Below, piece by piece: positions 1 to 6,793 of a stretch of DNA of 7,198 nt. The stretch is from Kiritimatiellia bacterium (GTDB taxonomy: Bacteria > Verrucomicrobiota > Kiritimatiellia > SLAD01). Position numbers and translations under genes: made by a program. Below the pieces are notes generated by a model. It saw only the letters and a program-made list of their open reading frames with translations. It was not told the origin of the DNA and made no database searches. Location of the stretch: positions 1-7,198 of the forward strand of contig SKZA01000304.1 in the NCBI GenBank assembly GCA_007127595.1. Direction: 5' to 3'. Every line of letters begins with the position of its first letter. Positions within the stretch are counted from its first letter, which is position 1.

Positions 1-450
1 ACGATGTAGCGTGGGATGCGTGGGATTGTAGCGCAATCCGCCGTCCCTCAGAAGTTCGACGCCGTGCCGCACCCAACGCCATCGATCTTCCGGCCGAGGA
101 AACATGACGCTCACGTTGTAGGAAAGATTCCATGCGTGATAGACCCAACCTTCGGCGAAGCGCGGTTGCAGTCTCGTAATCCAGTCGGCCAACTGCACAA
201 GTTCAAAGTATTGTCCGTCCATCTGCAATTGCGCAGCGCGCACCCACAGGATATCGGAGATGATTCCGCTGAACCCGCCAAGGGCAACGGTGGAAAAAAC
301 GACCAGAGGCGGTGCGTTCTCCAGTGGCTCGGCCTGGTCCAGTTGATGCGCGCGGCGCGCGTCCAGAAGGGGTTGATGCAGCGAACCCGCGCTCCAAAGA
401 AGGGCGAGTCCGACTAACACTCCGATCAGTATGCCGACGACGCGTTTCAT
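1..450 (-). CDS. Membrane-anchored TPR-like protein of unknown function (3' end beyond the window)
   Basis: Translating the minus strand from ATG at 450 gives an open frame of 150 residues to the left edge with no stop. The start overlaps the permease stop as ATGA. Residues 4-23 form one hydrophobic N-terminal anchor or uncleaved signal; the rest is probably outside the cytoplasm. A G-G-F-S-G-I-I-S-D-I-L-W-V-R-A motif (58-72) leads into a helical repeat with TPR spacing: A-A-Q-L-Q-M-D-G-Q-Y-F-E-L-V-Q-L-A-D-W, then L-Q-P-R-F (94-98). Next comes an aromatic-rich W-V-Y-H-A-W-N-L-S-Y-N-V-S-V (102-115) and a second helical unit, P-E-D-R-W-R-W-V-R-H-G-V-E-L-L-R-D (120-136), ending G-L-R-Y-N-P. From memory, similar uncharacterised proteins occur downstream of ABC-2 permeases in planctomycete- and verrucomicrobium-like genomes; this was not checked. 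Tight coupling to the exporter suggests it works with it, perhaps as an extracytoplasmic adaptor. No enzymatic motif is visible. Confidence 0.8.
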   Translation of the reverse strand, partial: MKRVVGILIGVLVGLALLWSAGSLHQPLLDARRAHQLDQAEPLENAPPLVVFSTVALGGFSGIISDILWVRAAQLQMDGQYFELVQLADWITRLQPRFAEGWVYHAWNLSYNVSVMFPRPEDRWRWVRHGVELLRDGGLRYNPTHPTLHR

Positions 451-1817
451 GATGGCAGGGCCACCTCCTTGTGGCGCAAGTGCCACGCGCCCAGCACCAG
501 CAAAATGCCGGAATAGAGAAGCAATTTCACGACCAGCATATAACCAACCTGAGACCAGCCGATCCATTGGCCCAAGGCCACAAGATCCAACGGATTGGCT
601 GCTTCCAGCGGACGCAAGATCAAGTGCAATACGCGATAGACCGCAAAGGCGGCCGCATCAATGGCCTGTTCCAACCATCCGGCGTCCGGGTGATGCGCCA
701 CATGTATTTTGCGTTCGGCGATGCGGCCGACAAGGCGGCCCGCGTTAAGTAACAGCAGCGCATAGAATGACGCCATGGCGGCGACGGGAATGGAAAAGTA
801 GGCGCCCGCCGTGATGCCAATAGCCGCCAGAAAGAGCAGATGAAAGAGAAGCAGCGTGTAGGCCCGAAAGTAGTTGGGCAGAAACCCGCCCGCATACATC
901 ATGAGCTGCAACCCTTCCTCCGGGTTGAAAATCACGGTAACCGCTCGTTCATGATGGTTGGCAAACTCGATGGTCAGCGTGCCGTCGGCCGTTACCCGTT
1001 CGGGAGCAATGGCCAGGCTTTGCCATGTGCGGGGCGGGACCTCGACGGATGTGACGTCCCGGTCCGGCGCGTCCGGGGCGCCCGCAGACCATGTGGCGGG
1101 CACCGGTTCGAGGTCCAGAACGGACGCGGAGAAGCGATAGCGCAGAATAAGCGGGCGGTCGGTGGGCGGTTCGTGCGGCAAACGGAAGACCCATTGGTTG
1201 CGTGTGCCGGGCGCCACCGAATGCACATGTGCGCGCACAGTGCGTTCAATGCGGGGCAGGATATCGGTTGTCCGCATATCCGGCGGCCATTCGCCGCGGG
1301 CGCGCCCCGCACGATATTGCCTCATGACTTCATCCGTTAAGTCCGGCGTCACGGGCGCGATCTTGCGCTGGGCCACGAGTATTTCGGTATGCAACTGTTC
1401 GACCTCTTCCGCCGTAAGCTTCTGCGGTTGGGTCGTCCACCGAAGGGCCGCATACGTGGCCCCGAAACAAAGCAGCAGAAAGAAAGCGTTCATGGCCGCC
1501 AGCCCCAGCCATTTGCCGAGCCAGATCTGAACGGGCCGGACGGGTTTGCTCACGACGAGCTGAATCTGACGATCCCGAATTTCCGTCGATAGGGTCGCGC
1601 ATGAGGCCCATACCGTGGCGACGGACAGAATGAGCGTGGCCAAGCCCAACGTGTAGCGCAGCAGAATGTGTACGTGGCCCGACAATGTCCCGTCACCTCT
1701 TACACTCAGGGGGAGTCCGATCAAGGTGAGGAGTAGAAAGAAGAGCAGCACCAACACGATCTTCGAACGGATCGCGCTGCGCAAGGATAGAATGGCAATG
1801 GCGAAGATGCTGTTCAT
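447..1817 (-). CDS. ABC-2 type exporter permease with large extracytoplasmic insert
   Basis: This 456-residue protein is the membrane partner of the ABC ATPase just upstream (ATGA overlap at 1814-1817). The N-terminus (S-L-R-S-A-I-R-S-K) is an amphipathic lead-in typical of ABC-2/NosY-like permeases, followed by membrane segments at about 18-36, 50-72 and 102-125. The motif E-I-R-D-R-Q-I-Q-L-V-V-S-K-P (79-92) in the loop between segments 2 and 3 is the family's coupling region. Residues about 130-315 form a large hydrophilic insert: first helical and charged, then rich in alternating beta-type sequence (about 205-300). Three or so further membrane segments follow (about 318-340, 342-360, 423-445), with weakly hydrophobic helices around 383-403. 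The family is associated with exporters for multicopper enzyme maturation (COG1277/NosY type), among other roles. No own Shine-Dalgarno is obvious, so translation is probably coupled to the ATPase gene. The substrate is unknown. Confidence 0.88.
   Translation of the reverse strand: MNSIFAIAILSLRSAIRSKIVLVLLFFLLLTLIGLPLSVRGDGTLSGHVHILLRYTLGLATLILSVATVWASCATLSTEIRDRQIQLVVSKPVRPVQIWLGKWLGLAAMNAFFLLLCFGATYAALRWTTQPQKLTAEEVEQLHTEILVAQRKIAPVTPDLTDEVMRQYRAGRARGEWPPDMRTTDILPRIERTVRAHVHSVAPGTRNQWVFRLPHEPPTDRPLILRYRFSASVLDLEPVPATWSAGAPDAPDRDVTSVEVPPRTWQSLAIAPERVTADGTLTIEFANHHERAVTVIFNPEEGLQLMMYAGGFLPNYFRAYTLLLFHLLFLAAIGITAGAYFSIPVAAMASFYALLLLNAGRLVGRIAERKIHVAHHPDAGWLEQAIDAAAFAVYRVLHLILRPLEAANPLDLVALGQWIGWSQVGYMLVVKLLLYSGILLVLGAWHLRHKEVALPS
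463..470 (-). promoter_or_regulatory. Strong ribosome binding site of the TPR-like gene
   Basis: The minus strand reads AAGGAGGT, a near-perfect anti-Shine-Dalgarno match, inside the last codons of the permease gene. It sits 12 nt before the ATG at 450, slightly further than usual. It is the best ribosome site in the window and fixes the start of the left-edge gene, which otherwise could be overlooked because it runs off the sequence. Confidence 0.65.
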
Positions 1818-2893
1818 GACTTGGGCGAATCATCATCGGGCGTATCGTTCGTCAATCGACGCAAGCGTTCGTCCACGCGCTTCCTGCGTTCCTCGTCGGA
1901 AAGGTCGTGCTCTGACTGTGCGGGTTCCGGCGGCAACGAGTCTTGAGCTTGTGCGAGATACGCCGCGATGGTCTGACTGGGCGCAGCGCCCGACTGTTGT
2001 TGAATGTCGCTGCGCGCCTTTTCGATGATTCGGATGAAGAACTGCTCGAGATCGACGCGCGGATGGTCCACGTCGGGTTCGGCGTCCAGATGACTGCGTA
2101 TGGAGGCCAATACCGCTTTGAACTGTTCGGGCGGTAATTCGCCGGGCAGGGTGACGCGATACCGGTCGCGTTGCTCCAGCAACTCGTGAATGGAGCCCAT
2201 GGCCTGGACGCGCCCATTGTAGAGAATAGCGATCCGGTCGCATACATCCTCCACATCGGCCAGCAGATGCGACGACAGCAACACGGTCTTGCCGCGACGC
2301 GCCAGCGCGCGAATCAGGTCTTTCACCTGCCGGCAGCCGAGCGGATCAAGTCCGGACGTCGGTTCGTCGAGGATTACAAGGTCCGGGTCGTTGATCAGGG
2401 CTTGGGCCAACCCGATGCGACGCGCCATGCCTTTGGAGAATTCACCGACCACGCGCCGGCGCGCGTGTTGCAGGCCGATCATTTCGAGCAATTCTTCGAT
2501 GCGTTGTTTGCGTTCGGCGGCGCTCAAGTCGAACAGGCGCCCGAAGAAATGCAACGTTTCCTCCGACGTAAGATAGGGATAGAGATAGGATTCTTCCGCA
2601 AGATAGCCGACCCGCGCCTTGGCCTTTACGTCGCGCGGGGACCGGCCCAGTACGCGCAGGTGTCCGCTTGTGGGATGTAGAAGGCCCAGCATCATCTTGA
2701 TGGTCGTACTCTTACCGGACCCGTTCGGACCGAGTAGACCGAACACTTCCCCGCGCTGTACATCGAACGAAATGTCGTTTACTGCGCGGACCTTTGGGCG
2801 ACGCCAGAAATCGCGGAAGACCTTGACCAGGTTTTGTGCTTCCGCCACGGGCGCGTGCACCGTTGTGTTCGTTGGTTCGGCTGATTGAATCAT
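1814..2893 (-). CDS. ABC-2 type exporter, ATP-binding protein
   Basis: This 359-residue protein is the energy-supplying half of an ABC exporter on the cytoplasmic side of the membrane. Visible motifs, in order: Walker A G-P-N-G-S-G-K-S-T (55-63), the Q-loop region G-Y-L-A-E-E (96-101, Glu in place of Gln), signature F-S-K-G-M (152-156, a variant of LSGGQ common in DrrA/NosF/CcmA-like exporters), Walker B ending L-D-E-P (175-178), D-loop S-G-L-D (180-183) and H-loop His209. After about residue 245 there is the accessory domain usual in this family, including D-L-E-Q-F-F (281-286). A polar, acidic tail then runs from about 318 to 359 (many Asp, Glu and Arg, ending D-D-D-S-P-K-S), which is longer than in typical homologues. 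The start ATG at 2893 overlaps the P-type ATPase stop as ATGA and has a GAGG site 7 nt upstream. The gene directly after it encodes the matching permease. The substrate cannot be read from this subunit. Confidence 0.93.
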   Translation of the reverse strand: MIQSAEPTNTTVHAPVAEAQNLVKVFRDFWRRPKVRAVNDISFDVQRGEVFGLLGPNGSGKSTTIKMMLGLLHPTSGHLRVLGRSPRDVKAKARVGYLAEESYLYPYLTSEETLHFFGRLFDLSAAERKQRIEELLEMIGLQHARRRVVGEFSKGMARRIGLAQALINDPDLVILDEPTSGLDPLGCRQVKDLIRALARRGKTVLLSSHLLADVEDVCDRIAILYNGRVQAMGSIHELLEQRDRYRVTLPGELPPEQFKAVLASIRSHLDAEPDVDHPRVDLEQFFIRIIEKARSDIQQQSGAAPSQTIAAYLAQAQDSLPPEPAQSEHDLSDEERRKRVDERLRRLTNDTPDDDSPKS

Positions 2894-4833
2894 GAGACGG
2901 CCTCGATCAGGGGTTTTGCGGTGGAAGACGATGGCGACGGCTCGGGCGCGCCTTCCAAGTCTTCGCCTTTACGTATTAATCTTGCGCTGTTGAATACAAC
3001 AATCAAGGACCCGAGATTATGCACGATGGCGGCGAGAATGGGACTCAAGAGTCCGAGCCCGGATAAGGTAAGTCCGCCGAGAATGAACAGTCCGCCGATG
3101 GCCAGATTCTGATGGATGACAAAACGGGCGGACCGGGAGAGCTCGATGAGGAAGGGCAGACGGCGCAGGTCGTTGTTCATCAAGGCGATCGTGGCGCTAT
3201 GAATGGCCACATCGCTGCCCGCCGCGCCCATGGCGATACCGATATCACTGGCCGCCAGGGCCGGGGCGTCATTGACGCCGTCGCCGACAAAGGCCACGTG
3301 ATAACCTTCCGCGCGGACCCGCTCGACGTACTCCACTTTCTGCTGTGGCAGACATTCGGCGAGGTATTCCGGGCACGTAATGGAGTCTGCAATGGTCTCG
3401 GCCACGCCCGCCCGGTCTCCCGTCACCATCGCCACTCGTTTGACGTCCAGTCGTTTGAGTTGTTGCACGCAGTCGTTTGCTTCCTCCCGCACTTGATCCT
3501 GAAAACCGACCCAGCCGAGATACACGCCGTCCCGCGCAACGAAGATGGCGCTCAGCCCCTGTACATGTTCAGCGTGATCCTTATCCAATTGCGGATCGTT
3601 AATCCCATTCGCTTTCAGCCAGGTGGCGCGACCGGACAGGATGACGGCTCCCTCGACGCGGGCCCGAACACCCTGGCCGGGTTCTTCGTGAAAGTCGTCC
3701 GGATCGACCAATTCCTGTCCCGCTTCCACCGCGAGCCGCTGCAAGGCGAGGGCGGCGGGATGATTACTGAATCGTTCTGCGCTTGCGGACAGATACACCA
3801 GGTCGGAAGGGCTCTGTTGTTCACATGGCGCCAGCCGCGTCACGCCGAGTTCGCCGCTGGTCAACGTGCCGGTTTTGTCGAAGATGAAGGCGTTGATGCG
3901 GGACGACTCTTCCAGGTCCGTCACGCTCTTGATCAGAATGCCCAGCCGCGCCGCCGCGGAGAGCGCGGCCACCATCGCGGTCGGCGTGGCCAGAATGAAC
4001 GCGCAGGGGCAGGCAATTACCAGCAGGGCGATCACGCGATCCCAATCTTCCGTGAAAAACCATACCAGTGCGGCCAGCATCAATACGATGGGCGTGTAGT
4101 AGGCGGCATAGCGATCAATCATGCGGGTGATGGGTAATTTGGACTGTTCCGCAGCCAGAATCAGTTCGCGTACACGTCCCAATGTGGTGTCTTCGCCGAC
4201 GCGCGTGACCTCGAGTTCGATGACGCCGGTCAGATTTTGCGTGCCCGCGAAGACATCTTCATCGGGTTCCTTGTCGCGTGGCAGGGATTCGCCGGTAATC
4301 GTTGCTTCGTTCAGCGTCGTGCGCCCGTTGCGGATGACGCCATCAGCCGGAATATTCTCGCCCGGCCGCACGCGTACCCGGTCGCCGACCGTCAACGCCG
4401 CAGCCTGGAGTTCTTCCTCCGTTCCGTCCGCCCGAATGCGCCGGGCCGTGGACGGCGTCATGCGAATGAGATTCTCGATGGCCTGATGTGCGCCCGCGGC
4501 GGATCGGCTTTCAATGACCAGGGCCAACAGCATGAAGAAGGCGATGACCCCCGCGGTTTGATAATCGCCGCTGGCCATGGCCGCCAGCACGGCCAGCGCA
4601 ACCAACTCGTTCATCATCATCTTCCCGCGCCACAGGTCGATGACGGCAGATCGGAAAATGGGCAGGGCAAGGATCAGGGCGCCGATGAAGGCGCTGATGT
4701 CGGACGCCGTCGGATTGTCCGGATAAAGCGCGCTTGCAAGAAACGAATTCAATACCAGCGCCGCGCCGAAAAGCATGGCGACCAAATACGCCGTGGAACG
4801 CGGTTGAATGTCGGCTTGTGATTGCGCTTGCAT
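2890..4833 (-). CDS. Heavy-metal-translocating P1B-type ATPase without N-terminal metal-binding domain
   Basis: This 647-residue protein should pump a metal cation across the inner membrane using ATP. All core P-type motifs are present: T-G-E-S (180-183, actuator), C-P-C (275-277, membrane metal site, in the context C-P-C-A-F-I-L-A-T-P-T), D-K-T-G-T-L-T (phosphorylated Asp319), S-N-H-P (356-359, the P1B His-Pro motif), T-G-D-R (471-474) and G-D-G-V-N-D-A-P (517-524). Four hydrophobic segments lie before the actuator domain (about 15-110), two flank the CPC site (245-300) and two are near the C-terminus (570-620), the usual eight of P1B pumps. The N-terminus has no C-x-x-C heavy-metal-associated domain and no His-rich stretch. 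The last membrane segment carries H-N-L-G-S (605-609) rather than the M-x-x-S-S pattern expected for Cu(I) pumps or the Lys/Asp pair of Zn/Cd pumps, so the metal is uncertain. The TGA overlaps the next gene's ATG. The start has no clear ribosome site. Confidence 0.93.
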   Translation of the reverse strand: MQAQSQADIQPRSTAYLVAMLFGAALVLNSFLASALYPDNPTASDISAFIGALILALPIFRSAVIDLWRGKMMMNELVALAVLAAMASGDYQTAGVIAFFMLLALVIESRSAAGAHQAIENLIRMTPSTARRIRADGTEEELQAAALTVGDRVRVRPGENIPADGVIRNGRTTLNEATITGESLPRDKEPDEDVFAGTQNLTGVIELEVTRVGEDTTLGRVRELILAAEQSKLPITRMIDRYAAYYTPIVLMLAALVWFFTEDWDRVIALLVIACPCAFILATPTAMVAALSAAARLGILIKSVTDLEESSRINAFIFDKTGTLTSGELGVTRLAPCEQQSPSDLVYLSASAERFSNHPAALALQRLAVEAGQELVDPDDFHEEPGQGVRARVEGAVILSGRATWLKANGINDPQLDKDHAEHVQGLSAIFVARDGVYLGWVGFQDQVREEANDCVQQLKRLDVKRVAMVTGDRAGVAETIADSITCPEYLAECLPQQKVEYVERVRAEGYHVAFVGDGVNDAPALAASDIGIAMGAAGSDVAIHSATIALMNNDLRRLPFLIELSRSARFVIHQNLAIGGLFILGGLTLSGLGLLSPILAAIVHNLGSLIVVFNSARLIRKGEDLEGAPEPSPSSSTAKPLIEAVS

Positions 4834-4860
4834 GAATGGTTGTTCGTTATGGGGGATTGT
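4834..4860. other. Longest intergenic gap (27 nt), between the second HflK-like gene and the P-type ATPase gene
   Basis: This is the largest space between genes in the window. It holds a run of five G on the plus strand (C on the coding strand) but no inverted repeat able to form a terminator, no recognisable promoter pair, and no purine-rich Shine-Dalgarno site before the ATPase start at 4833. It does not look like a transcription boundary. Confidence 0.5.
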
Positions 4861-5892
4861 TTAGCGGGGGGAGGGGATGAGTAATCGTAGTTCCTGCATC
4901 CCGTCGTCCCGTTCATGTACCACGTACTGCGCGTCCGCCTTTTGCAACACGGTACGGATTCGATTTTGCCAGAGTGTAGCGGTGATGACTTCCGGATTGT
5001 CGCGAAACTCCTGCAGGACGGCGCGGAAGAAGTCTGCGTCGGCCTCCGCTTCGCTCACGATACGTTGTCTCTCCGCGCGCGCTTCCGCCGCAATTCGACT
5101 GGTTTCGCCTTTCGTTTCGTTATGCACGCGAGCGGCGTGGGCGCGCGCCGCGCTGACCAGCCGGCTTCGATCCTGTTCCGCTTCAATAACGGACTCAAAG
5201 GCCGAGGCGACCTGCCGCGGCGGCGTCACGCTCAACAAATCCAGCCGATGCAGTTGCAGGCCGAGATCAAGTTCATGCAGTCGACTGCGCAGTTCCCGAT
5301 CGACGTCCTGACGAAACGACTCGATGTCCGTGCGCAGGGCGGCGTCCACGGCCCATTGATGGGAAATGCGCGTGGCCGCCCGATCAAGTTCCTTGCGCAG
5401 CACGTCCTCCGCGTCGGCGATACGAAACAGATACGTTTCCGGATCGCGCAACGTGTAGCGTACGGCCCACTGGGAATGCAGAATGTTGGCGTCACCGGTC
5501 AATGTATAACCGTCGATTCCAGGTCGTAAGGCGGGGGAGCGCGGGCGCATGTGTGCGCGATCTCCCCGCGTCGTGTCGTGGTGCCATAACGTGTCGATTT
5601 CAATGCTGTGAATGCGTTCGGCGGGCACGCGAATGATCTCGGCGATCGGCTTGGGCCAGGTCCAGTGCAAGCCGGGGCCTTTTACTCGCTCGTCGCCCAC
5701 GCCCGTGATGCGGCCAAACACCAGTACATACGCGCGTTGATGTTCCTGCACGATGTAGATACCGGATAATAGATACGCGGCGCCCAACAGGAGCATCGTC
5801 ACGATGAGCAGCCGGAAACTGACGCGCAAGGCGTCGGCCAACGCGGCGCGCCCGGGATCCTGGTCGTTTGCTATGGCGTCGTGTTTTGTCAT
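4861..5892 (-). CDS. Second HflK-like SPFH/band 7 protein
   Basis: This protein has 343 residues from ATG at 5892; a GTG directly before it (5895) gives 344, and residue numbers here use the 344 count. A short polar, presumably cytoplasmic N-terminus is followed by one membrane segment (about 27-49), then V-Q-E-H-Q-R-A-Y-V-L-V-F-G-R (49-62) and P-G-L-H-W-T-W-P (74-81), both typical of SPFH proteins. L-T-G-D-A-N-I-L (132-139) and L-R-D-P-E-T-Y-L-F (149-157) are HflK-type signatures. A long Ala/Glu/Arg-rich helix spans about 225-290, with a short C-terminal domain after it. It is therefore a second HflK-like paralogue placed after hflC, making three SPFH genes in a row. A loop at about 104-125 carries His105, His106, His115 and Met116 and looks longer than in E. 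coli HflK. The hflC stop is only 10 nt upstream of the ATG, and I see no Shine-Dalgarno motif, so translation probably depends on hflC. Family assignment is firm; a role separate from HflK is inference. Confidence 0.9.
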   Translation of the reverse strand: MTKHDAIANDQDPGRAALADALRVSFRLLIVTMLLLGAAYLLSGIYIVQEHQRAYVLVFGRITGVGDERVKGPGLHWTWPKPIAEIIRVPAERIHSIEIDTLWHHDTTRGDRAHMRPRSPALRPGIDGYTLTGDANILHSQWAVRYTLRDPETYLFRIADAEDVLRKELDRAATRISHQWAVDAALRTDIESFRQDVDRELRSRLHELDLGLQLHRLDLLSVTPPRQVASAFESVIEAEQDRSRLVSAARAHAARVHNETKGETSRIAAEARAERQRIVSEAEADADFFRAVLQEFRDNPEVITATLWQNRIRTVLQKADAQYVVHERDDGMQELRLLIPSPR

Positions 5893-5902
5893 CACAGGGA
5901 CG

Positions 5903-6793
5903 TTAATCCGAAAGTTTGCCCGGTCCTTTCAGCAGATCGAACGGTTCGGCATCGGAACTCAAGACAACGGTGGTCTGATTGGTCATAATTTCTTCAAGCA
6001 CTTCCAGCTTACGGAGAAACATGGCCAGTTCGGGATGTTCGCTGAATACGCGATAGGAGGCGGCGGCTTCCGCTTCGCCCTCGGCGCGAATCCGTTTCGC
6101 ATCGGCGGCGGCGCGCGCCAGCAGTTGTTCCCGTTCGCTGTCCGCCTCGGACCGTATACGCAATGCTTCGCCTTCACCTTCAGACCGATACCGTTCGGCC
6201 AACTCCGAGCGTTCGGCGCGCATGCGGGCAAAGACGCGCTCGGTGATAGCCTCAGGAAGGCCGATTCGGCGTATACCGATGAATGTCACGCCGATCCCGT
6301 ACCGGTCTTCGGCTTCCTGCTGCAGGGCTTCCAGTATTTCGCGTTCCATGTCGTCGAAACGGATGGCGTCGGGATCGACGTTCACCAGGTGCGCGAACGT
6401 GTACCGTCCGACCGTCGCGCTGGTAAAATTGCGCAGGAGTCCTTCCAGATTGCGTTCTGCCTGGTCGGCGGACCCGACGCGTTCGAGAAAGGAGACCGGC
6501 TCCAAAATCCGCCAGCCCGCGTACACGGAGACAAGCACGTTTTTCCCGTCGCGGGTCAGTAATTGTTCATGCGGCCCCTCAAAACTTTGTATGCGTTGAT
6601 CAAAACGGTAGACGCGCTGGATCGGCCAGGGCATGCGGCCGTACAATCCCGCGTCGGTAATCGCCCGAACCGGTTTACCGAACGTGGTAACGACCACCGC
6701 ATCGCCTTCCCGCACGATGAAGATCAACTGCAACATGATGAGCAGCAAGGCGACGAGCGCGCCTCCGATAAACAGGGTCTTGTTTGACTTCAT
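5903..6793 (-). CDS. hflC: HflC-type SPFH/band 7 membrane protein
   Basis: This is a 296-residue protein of about the usual HflC size. Residues 5-27 form one hydrophobic N-terminal anchor, followed by V-R-E-G-D-A-V-V-V-T-T-F-G-K, the start of an SPFH domain. Further marks are R-I-Q-S-F (67-71), a G-I-x-V-x-x-I-G-I-R-R-I-G-L-P stretch (166-180), and M-R-A-E-R-x-E-L-A-E-R-Y-R-S-E-G (191-206), which closely parallels E. coli HflC. A charged Ala/Glu helix (205-245) and a short HflC-like C-terminal domain follow. The frame can be extended upstream to 7063, but that stretch overlaps hflK and lacks HflC character. ATG at 6793 is preferred because it precedes the membrane anchor, overlaps the hflK stop as ATGA, and has a GGAGAGG site 10 nt upstream. 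HflC normally pairs with HflK as a membrane scaffold around FtsH; no ftsH is visible here, so the partner may differ. Confidence 0.92.
   Translation of the reverse strand: MKSNKTLFIGGALVALLLIMLQLIFIVREGDAVVVTTFGKPVRAITDAGLYGRMPWPIQRVYRFDQRIQSFEGPHEQLLTRDGKNVLVSVYAGWRILEPVSFLERVGSADQAERNLEGLLRNFTSATVGRYTFAHLVNVDPDAIRFDDMEREILEALQQEAEDRYGIGVTFIGIRRIGLPEAITERVFARMRAERSELAERYRSEGEGEALRIRSEADSEREQLLARAAADAKRIRAEGEAEAAASYRVFSEHPELAMFLRKLEVLEEIMTNQTTVVLSSDAEPFDLLKGPGKLSD

Noticed and set aside
16..417. Plus-strand open frame at the left edge
   Set aside because: It is antisense to the TPR-like gene, whose minus-strand frame has an operon-linked start, a strong ribosome site, a membrane anchor and repeat-like motifs.
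3112..4137. Long plus-strand open frame (341 codons) opposite the P-type ATPase
   Set aside because: It lies wholly antisense to a gene with every P-type motif, its translation is low-complexity and rich in Gly, Arg and His without recognisable domains, and it has no ribosome site context. It is a shadow produced by GC-rich codon use.
4834..4860. Possible terminator or promoter between the SPFH and metal ATPase genes
   Set aside because: The gap is only 27 nt, with no inverted repeat, no T-run and no recognisable -35/-10 pair. Nothing supports splitting the operon there.
5804..6562. Plus-strand open frame (252 codons) opposite hflC and the second HflK-like gene
   Set aside because: It spans the junction of two well-supported minus-strand genes in antisense and shows no domain or membrane logic of its own.
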